A stretch of 10,295 nt of DNA from Parachlamydia sp. (GTDB taxonomy: Bacteria; Chlamydiota; Chlamydiia; Chlamydiales; Parachlamydiaceae), in contig JAJTHR010000043.1 of the NCBI GenBank assembly GCA_021298935.1, forward strand, positions 1 through 10,295. The letters are read 5' to 3'. Shown here in pieces: positions 5,487 to 10,295 of this stretch; positions within the stretch are counted from its first letter, which is position 1, and each line of letters opens with the position of its first letter. Made by a program: the position numbers and the translations under genes. Under the pieces are notes generated by a model, which did no database searches, was not told the DNA's origin, and saw nothing but the letters and a program-made list of their open reading frames with translations.

Positions 5487-6830
5487 TTAACGGGGTTCCC
5501 AATTAGGGTATTTTTTTTCTCCTGGCCCGGAAGTGATTTTGATGGGCTCCCCTCCATTGATGGATAGGATATATAGCTCGCACTCTGATGGATTGGCTGA
5601 ATTATAAACGAGATGCTGGCTGCCGGGCGCCCACGAGGGGTTTTCCTTGTGACCGGACCCTTGGGTCAGCTGCTTTTCCTGCCCCGTTGCTAAGTCTACC
5701 ATGCAAATTTGTCGCTCGCTGCCTATGCGGGAACAGTAAGCGATTTTTGTTCCATCAGGCGACCAGGAAGGAGCCGAATTTTCCCGGTTGCGCTTGGTGA
5801 TCAGTGTGGCTTTGATGTTTTTTAGACTGGTTCCAGGATTGGGGATCTGAATGACATAGATTTTAGGCGAGCCATCCTTATCCGAAACGAAAGCGATCTG
5901 TTTACCATCAGGACTGAAAGCGGGAGAGCTTTGCGTAGCTTGGCGCGCAGAAAAGATTTGCTCGGGTTTGCCAATGGCTCCCTTTTCAGGAGAAAAAGGC
6001 TGAACGAACAAATCAGGGTTTCCAGTGATATCGCTGATGAAGGCGATACGGTCCCTTTGGCGCGAAATCGCCGGCATCATTTGACTTCCCTTCAAAGACA
6101 TCACACGCGATGCCTCCCCGTTTTTTAGGAGACCGGCATAAATTTTCGGCTGACCTAACTGGTAAGAGACATAAACAAAACCGCCGGTTGTAAAACCTTT
6201 TTTAGGGGGAATGTAAGCCGGAGTCACAACAAATGAACGGTCGTTTGTCACCGGGCGGGCATTCGCCCCGTCATAATCGGATTCCCATATTTCAGATAGC
6301 AAGGCCTGCCCTTCCTTTTTGATGGGGATTTTGACAGTATAAAGGAGATGGGTAGAAGCAATTCCTTCTCGCCCAAAAAGAGCCTGATGAAAGGAATCAG
6401 ACAATTGATGAATGATCCTGCGGTCTTGGGCCAATAGTCCGCTTAAGGTTTTAGGCTCGCTTATTTTTACAGTGCCGGTTGTCACATTGAATGCCGCTAT
6501 TTGCAGCTCCTTTCCCTTCAGTTCACCTTTCAGCACATAACCAATGCGCCGGGCCTGCCAGGATTCCCGGGTGCCGAATTGCTGAAGAGGAAGCTCACTG
6601 ATTTCTTTAACTCCCTGGACGACAGTAGTCGATCCATTGTGGTTCCAATCAAAGCGCAGAATATTTTCTAGCTGACGGACATAATCGCTGCTCCACGCAC
6701 TCTGCTGCTGATTAAAGGGGACAATGAATAGAGGGGCAAGGGGATTTTCGGTCGCGAGCTCAACAACAATGGAGTCCTCAGCCTGAATGAAAGAAGAAAA
6801 CAGAATCAATGCACAGATTAAAAATCGCAT
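5487..6830 (-). CDS. tolB: Tol-Pal system periplasmic protein TolB
   Basis: TolB is a periplasmic protein that binds Pal and, through its N-terminus, TolA. The 447-residue product has a signal peptide (1-17, cleavage after IQA), an N-terminal alpha/beta domain (about 20-150) ending in the typical LFGREGIASTHLLYT (151-165), and a C-terminal beta-propeller built of WD40-like PD40 blades. Blade signatures are PAISRQRDRIAFISD (253-267), PAFSPDGKQIAFVSD (303-317), PSWSPDGTKIAYCS (354-367) and PSWAPGSQHLVYNS (398-411). The protein ends at YPNWEPR, the start of what would be a further blade signature, as usual for TolB. The ATG lies 3 bp after the tolA stop (TGACTTATG), implying coupling. Downstream comes an unusually long 192-bp gap before pal. 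Confidence 0.95.
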   Translation of the reverse strand: MRFLICALILFSSFIQAEDSIVVELATENPLAPLFIVPFNQQQSAWSSDYVRQLENILRFDWNHNGSTTVVQGVKEISELPLQQFGTRESWQARRIGYVLKGELKGKELQIAAFNVTTGTVKISEPKTLSGLLAQDRRIIHQLSDSFHQALFGREGIASTHLLYTVKIPIKKEGQALLSEIWESDYDGANARPVTNDRSFVVTPAYIPPKKGFTTGGFVYVSYQLGQPKIYAGLLKNGEASRVMSLKGSQMMPAISRQRDRIAFISDITGNPDLFVQPFSPEKGAIGKPEQIFSARQATQSSPAFSPDGKQIAFVSDKDGSPKIYVIQIPNPGTSLKNIKATLITKRNRENSAPSWSPDGTKIAYCSRIGSERQICMVDLATGQEKQLTQGSGHKENPSWAPGSQHLVYNSANPSECELYILSINGGEPIKITSGPGEKKYPNWEPR

Positions 6831-6833
6831 AAG

Positions 6834-7682
6834 TCACTCATTGTTTAATGTCACAAAGAAAGTATACTCGGATGCTTCATTAAAATGGCGCCCAAAATGA
6901 GGGAACAGGAGGGAAGCGACCGATTTTTCCACGTAAGCTCTATTCTTTTCGCTTTCGGCTGATAGAACCTCAAGGCGGGTCACTTTTCCGGACGCCTCAA
7001 GCGTCAGTTTGATTTTGACAGACCCATAATCGGGCAGACGAAGGTTTGTTTTCAGTTTTAAGGCGATTTCATGATGGTACGAATTTTGAGGCCCTGGCAA
7101 GCCTGCTTGTCCCGAGGCTGGAAGGGAATCAATTTGTAATTCTAGAGAGGGTGATGGCGCAGCAGGATTGTCCAATGGCAACGAGGAGGCTTTGCTGATT
7201 TGCTGGCGCGTTTCGCCAAGCTTGCTGAAATTTTCTTTGGCTTTGGCTAACAATTCCTTCTCTTTCTTTTTAGAGGCCTCTTGCAGAGCTGCGATTTCAT
7301 TTGTTTTTCGCACCTCTGCGGCTGACGCTTCCTTTTTTTTGACAGGCTCAACTTTATTTTGCGAAGCGCTTTTTTTTACTGCAGTAACAGGGGGTTTAGG
7401 GGTGTCTTTTGGCTTTTCTGTTTTGACGGGGACTGCTTTTGGAAGCGTGGTTTGCTGAGACGTTTTTTCGTTTTTTACAGGAGCAGCCACCCCTCTTTGT
7501 GCAACGGGAGGGGAAAGGGCAACCGTAGAGACGACGACACGTTGGCCGGCAGTCTTAAGGGGTTTTGGCGTGGGCCACATAGCGGCAGCCCCAAGCAATC
7601 CCACGTGCAGGCTTAACACCAAAAATGCGCTAATGCGATAGGATTTTGATTCATCTTCCAGAAAGGAGGGGTGTCCGCTCAT
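6834..7682 (-). CDS. tolA: TolA-like periplasm-spanning energy transducer
   Basis: TolA links the TolQ-TolR motor to TolB and Pal across the periplasm. The 282 residues have the typical three-part layout: one N-terminal membrane helix (about 17-36) after a short cytoplasmic segment; a long low-complexity Lys/Pro/Ala/Glu-rich region (about 37-195), Pro-rich first and then helical and charged (about 115-165); and a C-terminal domain (about 200-282) resembling the TonB/TolA C-terminal fold, with YHHEIALKLKTNLRLP, VKIKLTLEASGKVTRLEVL and the aromatic end YTFFVTLNNE. A membrane histidine (His26) is present, but the serine expected four residues before it is not (Val22); serines are at 18 and 24. 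The start has AAAGG 6 bp upstream and lies 9 bp after the tolR stop. The name rests on architecture and position, since such proteins diverge strongly; in C. trachomatis the corresponding gene is CT598 (from memory). Confidence 0.85.
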   Translation of the reverse strand: MSGHPSFLEDESKSYRISAFLVLSLHVGLLGAAAMWPTPKPLKTAGQRVVVSTVALSPPVAQRGVAAPVKNEKTSQQTTLPKAVPVKTEKPKDTPKPPVTAVKKSASQNKVEPVKKKEASAAEVRKTNEIAALQEASKKKEKELLAKAKENFSKLGETRQQISKASSLPLDNPAAPSPSLELQIDSLPASGQAGLPGPQNSYHHEIALKLKTNLRLPDYGSVKIKLTLEASGKVTRLEVLSAESEKNRAYVEKSVASLLFPHFGRHFNEASEYTFFVTLNNE

Positions 7683-7691
7683 CCGTTGCCT

Positions 7692-8111
7692 TTACGAAGG
7701 TTTTAAAATGAGGTCCATTTTGTCATAGCCAGCTTCCTCAGCCGCATTTTTAACCGATTGGTACGTTCCAAAATGGGCTTGTTTATCATGAAAGACCTGA
7801 GGAATGACTTTCGGAAATGCGGTGCGCGCCTGGATCAGCTGCCCCTTAAGACGGACGGGGTCGGTGGGCTGGTGATTAAACCAAATGGTATTATCACGGT
7901 GCACGTGAATCGTTATCGGACTGCTTTCTTGCACTCCCTTTGCGGTCTGCATGGGAAGATGGGGGCCTTGAGCCAATTCCACCCGATCCTGTTCCAGGAG
8001 GGGGGCGATCACAATAAACATGATAAGGACGACAAAGACAACGTCGATCAAGGGAGTCAGGTTGACTGTCGGCTCTTCAATCGGAGAGGCTGCCAGGCTA
8101 CGGCTTCTCAT
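7692..8111 (-). CDS. tolR: TolR/ExbD-family motor protein
   Basis: TolR/ExbD proteins sit inside the TolQ/ExbB pentamer in the inner membrane and carry the proton-relaying aspartate. The 139 residues have a short cytoplasmic N-terminus, the hallmark NLTPLIDVVFVVLIMFIV (17-34) with Asp23 at the same position as the essential Asp23 of E. coli TolR, and one membrane helix (about 20-40). A periplasmic C-terminal domain follows, with ITIHVHRDNTIWFNHQP (66-82) and an end typical of the family (AEEAGYDKMDLILKP). The length is normal. The ATG overlaps the tolQ stop in an ATGA junction, so translation is probably coupled. ExbD is the close alternative family, but the adjoining tolA-like gene, tolB and pal support TolR. 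Confidence 0.93.
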   Translation of the reverse strand: MRSRSLAASPIEEPTVNLTPLIDVVFVVLIMFIVIAPLLEQDRVELAQGPHLPMQTAKGVQESSPITIHVHRDNTIWFNHQPTDPVRLKGQLIQARTAFPKVIPQVFHDKQAHFGTYQSVKNAAEEAGYDKMDLILKPS

Positions 8112-8848
8112 GCGGCGTCCACTTTACGGTATTGGAGCTCGACAGCCGCAAGAAGGTCATTTGAAAATCCTTCCATATCGAAGGTAAAGTCCCGAATGGA
8201 GTTTTTTAAATAATTATATCCGATTAGAGCAGGGATGGCATCGATCAATCCTAAGACTGTCGTCGCAAGTGCTAAAGAAAGACCGCTGAGCACCATTTGA
8301 TGGCCGCCCCCTCCTTGCTGCGCCTGCATGTGTCCGAATGTCGTCAAAATCCCCCAGACCGTCCCAAGCAAACCGAGAAAAGGAGCCAAACTATAGGTTG
8401 TGGAAAGCAAATAAAGATTTTTTTCTAATTTTTTTACCTGCGCTGCCGTCTGCATGGCTAAATGGGCAGAAACAAAATCGATGTCATTAATGGAAAGGGT
8501 TATTATCTTTTTTTCTTCCTGATTGGAAAAATGGCGGTTTTTGGCCAAAAGTTCAAGGGAATGTTTTTTTAATACTTTATAAAGATCAAGAAAGGGATTT
8601 GCCTCTTTCTTTTGAACCAGACTTTCGAATTCAAGCTGCAGAGGATTGGACCTGTGCAAATGAAAAGATTCATAAAAACGAAAGGCATTTTTTTTGGCTT
8701 GATGCGTCAACCAAATTTTTTGTAATAAAACAATCCAGCTGCAAATTGATAATGCATATAAACCGATAAAGATTAGTTTACCAAGAAGATCAGATTCAAA
8801 ATAAGCTTCAAAAAAAGGATTGTTGGCTAATAAAATATTTACATCCAT
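8108..8848 (-). CDS. tolQ: TolQ/ExbB-family proton channel protein
   Basis: TolQ/ExbB forms the inner-membrane pentamer that converts the proton gradient into movement of TolR and TolA. The ATG at 8848 gives 246 residues; AAGGA (8856-8860) lies 7 bp upstream. A TTG at 8854 would add two residues but leaves almost no spacing, so it is rejected. Three membrane helices are visible at about 22-42, 148-172 and 185-213, with a large cytoplasmic loop between the first two. The conserved SLAPFLGLLGTVWGIL (153-168) and the GLSLALATTVLGLIDAIPA stretch (189-207) hold the threonines that line the channel in the family. The gene is the first of the tol cluster and follows a strong promoter candidate at 8932-8960. 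ExbB is the alternative; context favours TolQ. Confidence 0.93.
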   Translation of the reverse strand: MDVNILLANNPFFEAYFESDLLGKLIFIGLYALSICSWIVLLQKIWLTHQAKKNAFRFYESFHLHRSNPLQLEFESLVQKKEANPFLDLYKVLKKHSLELLAKNRHFSNQEEKKIITLSINDIDFVSAHLAMQTAAQVKKLEKNLYLLSTTYSLAPFLGLLGTVWGILTTFGHMQAQQGGGGHQMVLSGLSLALATTVLGLIDAIPALIGYNYLKNSIRDFTFDMEGFSNDLLAAVELQYRKVDAA

Positions 8849-8855
8849 TTGCAAT

Positions 8856-8860
8856 TCCTT
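8856..8860 (-). promoter_or_regulatory. Ribosome-binding site that fixes the tolQ start
   Basis: AAGGA on the minus strand lies 7 bp before the ATG at 8848, a standard spacing. Only one base would separate it from the upstream TTG, so it selects the ATG. Confidence 0.65.
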
Positions 8861-8918
8861 TAAGCTTAAACAATAATTAGCTTGATTTGTAATTATAAAT
8901 TTTAATATAATATTCCTC

Positions 8919-8946
8919 TTGACTGGTAACTTAGATAACCTATTAC
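8919..8946 (+). promoter_or_regulatory. Candidate promoter of dsbD
   Basis: TTGACT (8919-8924) and TATTAC (8941-8946) are separated by 16 bp on the plus strand. The start would lie near 8953, leaving a leader of about 100 nt before the dsbD ATG. The -10 match is 4 of 6, so the assignment is tentative. Confidence 0.4.
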
Positions 8947-8960
8947 ATTCTATTTGTCAA
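8932..8960 (-). promoter_or_regulatory. Candidate promoter of the tol cluster
   Basis: A perfect TTGACA (8955-8960, minus strand) is followed after 17 bp by TATCTA (8932-8937), a weaker -10. Transcription would begin near 8925 and leave about 77 nt of AT-rich leader before the tolQ ATG. It interleaves with the oppositely directed dsbD promoter candidate. Confidence 0.55.
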
Positions 8961-8967
8961 GGAGTTT

Positions 8968-9027
8968 GATGACACCGTCATCCTGACGCTTGGTTGGCGT
9001 TATTTAAAAGATACTTCCTTTTAGGAA
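8968..9027 (+). promoter_or_regulatory. Three small palindromes in the dsbD leader
   Basis: The leader holds GATGAC-ACC-GTCATC (8968-8982, perfect 6-bp arms), TGACGC-N7-GCGTTA (8984-9002, pairs in RNA with one G-U), and TTCCT-TTT-AGGAA (9015-9027, perfect 5-bp arms), all before the ribosome-binding site at 9042-9046. They could be operators or a structured leader RNA. This and the divergent promoters are all I can see in the 204-bp gap 8849-9052; no RNA gene is evident. Confidence 0.35.
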
Positions 9028-9052
9028 TTATCGTATAAATTAGGAGATGTGA

Positions 9053-10295
9053 ATGCTTTATTATTGTCGTTTCTTTTTGTTTTTAATTTTTTGTTTTCTT
9101 CCTTTTTATAACGAAGCTGCATTCAGCAGCCCCGCTCATGTGAAAGCCGAACTTGTCGCCGAAGAAGAAACGATCCAACCAGGCCGCCCTTTTTGGTTGG
9201 CCGTTCATTTAAACATTGAGGATGACTGGCACGTCTATTGGAAAAATCCGGGAGATGCCGGCACGCCTTTAAAAGTGGAGTGGATCCTACCTGTTGGCTT
9301 TAAAGCAGACTCCTTGCAGTGGCCTTTTCCTGAAAAGTTTACGCTCTCTGACATGGTCGGCTACGGCTACCAGGGAGACGTGGTTTTACTGGCGCGCCTT
9401 TTGGCTCCTGAAAATTTGTCTTTGGATCAGCCGATAGAATTGAAGGCCGATATCACGTGGCTTGTCTGCTCGGATGCCAATTGCCAGCCCGGTTCCGCGA
9501 TCGCTTCCTTGAAACTAAAGACGGGCGTTGAGGTTCCGGTTCTCCGCTCTGAGGCAGCGGTGTTTTTTAAAAATGCACGCGCCAAAATCCCCACCTCTCA
9601 TGCGGAAATCAAAACAGTCCAAAAAGAGGGCGTGGTACAAATTGAAGTCCCCCATGCAGCGAAAGGGACCCCTGCCGGACGGGTCGTTGGGGTGGATTTT
9701 TTTCCTGAACAAAAAGACATGATCGATGGATCGGTCGATCCGACGCTGGCCTCACATGAAGAGAGCCGCTACTTCGTCAACTTGAAAGGGGGCGAGGAAA
9801 TAGGAGCGCGCCATAAAAATCTCAAAGGTGTCCTGGTCGTTAAGACGCAAAAAGGGACGCAGGCCTTTGACATTGATGCACCCATTGACGGGTCGCACGA
9901 CCGGGATCTCCTAAGCCTTCTGGACCAGCCTAGCTCCACAACATTGCAGACATCCGCAGATAATACTTTTTCTTTCGAAGGGGGGTTGGGCCTTGCATTG
10001 GTTTTTGCTTTCTTAGGGGGGATGATTTTAAATTTGATGCCTTGCGTTCTGCCTGTGATTTCCATCAAAGTCATGAGCTTTGTTAAAATGGCTGGTCAAA
10101 GCCGCGCACTGACTTTAAGGCATGGTTTATTTTTCTCGCTTGGGGTCCTGATTTCTTTTTGGACGCTTGCCGCAGTCATGCTGGCTTTGCGCGATTTTGG
10201 CCACGCTGTCGGCTGGGGCTTTCAATTGCAAGACCCTCTTTTTGTCGTCATTTTGGCCTCCATTCTTTTTATATTTGCTTTAAGCCTCTTCGGCC
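9053..10295 (+). CDS. dsbD: Thiol:disulfide interchange protein DsbD, 5' part, runs off the right edge
   Basis: DsbD carries electrons from cytoplasmic thioredoxin across the inner membrane to periplasmic disulfide isomerases and other thiol proteins. The frame is open from the ATG at 9053 (AGGAG at 9042-9046, 6 bp spacing) to the window end, giving 414 residues. After a signal peptide (about 1-26) comes the periplasmic N-terminal domain, with WHVYWKNPGDAGTP (59-72) and the cysteine pair Cys139/Cys144 (WLVCSDANCQPG), as in the ScsB/DsbD_N type of domain. The membrane domain begins near 310 with the diagnostic GGMILNLMPCVLPVISIK (322-339), holding the first transmembrane redox cysteine Cys331. 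Two further hydrophobic segments (about 358-380 and 396-414) follow. The second membrane cysteine and the C-terminal thioredoxin domain should lie beyond the edge. It is divergent from the tol cluster, as I recall for C. trachomatis CT595. Confidence 0.92.
   Translation, partial: MLYYCRFFLFLIFCFLPFYNEAAFSSPAHVKAELVAEEETIQPGRPFWLAVHLNIEDDWHVYWKNPGDAGTPLKVEWILPVGFKADSLQWPFPEKFTLSDMVGYGYQGDVVLLARLLAPENLSLDQPIELKADITWLVCSDANCQPGSAIASLKLKTGVEVPVLRSEAAVFFKNARAKIPTSHAEIKTVQKEGVVQIEVPHAAKGTPAGRVVGVDFFPEQKDMIDGSVDPTLASHEESRYFVNLKGGEEIGARHKNLKGVLVVKTQKGTQAFDIDAPIDGSHDRDLLSLLDQPSSTTLQTSADNTFSFEGGLGLALVFAFLGGMILNLMPCVLPVISIKVMSFVKMAGQSRALTLRHGLFFSLGVLISFWTLAAVMLALRDFGHAVGWGFQLQDPLFVVILASILFIFALSLFG

Noticed and set aside
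5354..5557. 67-codon minus-strand frame bridging the end of tolB and the spacer
   Set aside because: It starts inside tolB in another frame, runs through the inverted repeat, and has no recognisable features; the spacer is better explained as regulatory.
7758..8213. Long open frame on the plus strand opposite tolR and tolQ (151 codons)
   Set aside because: It is antisense to two well-identified genes and its product looks like a composition artefact.
9515..10074. Antisense frames within dsbD, including a 101-codon one at 9769-10074
   Set aside because: They are shadows of dsbD, whose continuous frame and redox motifs account for this stretch.

Overview
The window looks like chromosome of a chlamydia outside the family Chlamydiaceae, that is, an amoeba-associated 'environmental' chlamydia of the Parachlamydiales type. 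Three things suggest this. First, dsbD sits divergently beside tolQ-tolR-tolA-tolB-pal and a coiled-coil/LysM gene, an order I recall from Chlamydia trachomatis (around CT595 to CT601). Second, metK and murI are present, which Chlamydiaceae lack. Third, there is a eukaryote-like F-box/leucine-rich-repeat protein of the kind expanded in amoeba symbionts. The taxonomic call is inference from gene content and order; no similarity search was run.

Layout. Bases 1-122 hold at most the 3' tail of a plus-strand gene that enters from the left. The minus strand of 123-1460 encodes the AT-rich F-box/LRR protein, with its own recognisable promoter. The minus strand of 1541-2722 encodes S-adenosylmethionine synthetase. 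A 47-bp spacer separates metK from a divergent plus-strand gene (2770-3180) for a small secreted or bitopic protein of unknown function, whose 3' end overlaps the convergent murI by 42 bp. From 8848 down to 3139 the minus strand is a compact envelope cluster in the order tolQ, tolR, tolA, tolB, pal, LysM protein, murI. Most junctions overlap or are only 3-9 bp apart. The exception is a 192-bp tolB-pal spacer holding a large inverted repeat and a good promoter candidate. A 204-bp intergenic region with overlapping divergent promoters and several small palindromes leads to dsbD, which starts at 9053 on the plus strand and runs off the right edge.

How the genes fit together. TolQ and TolR form a proton-driven motor in the inner membrane. 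TolA spans the periplasm, and TolB and the lipoprotein Pal link the motor to the outer membrane and peptidoglycan. The LysM protein occupies the place of CpoB/YbgF and could add a second peptidoglycan contact. MurI supplies D-glutamate for the peptidoglycan these proteins bind. DsbD would deliver reducing power to periplasmic disulfides, which matters in chlamydiae because their outer envelope is cross-linked through cysteines.

I do not see a clearly undescribed system. The points most worth a second look are the promoter module shared by the F-box/LRR gene and pal, the terminator-like palindrome splitting the tol-pal cluster, the joining of murI to that cluster with an unusual active-site residue, the interleaved divergent promoters of tolQ and dsbD, and the uncharacterised small Cys-Cys protein.
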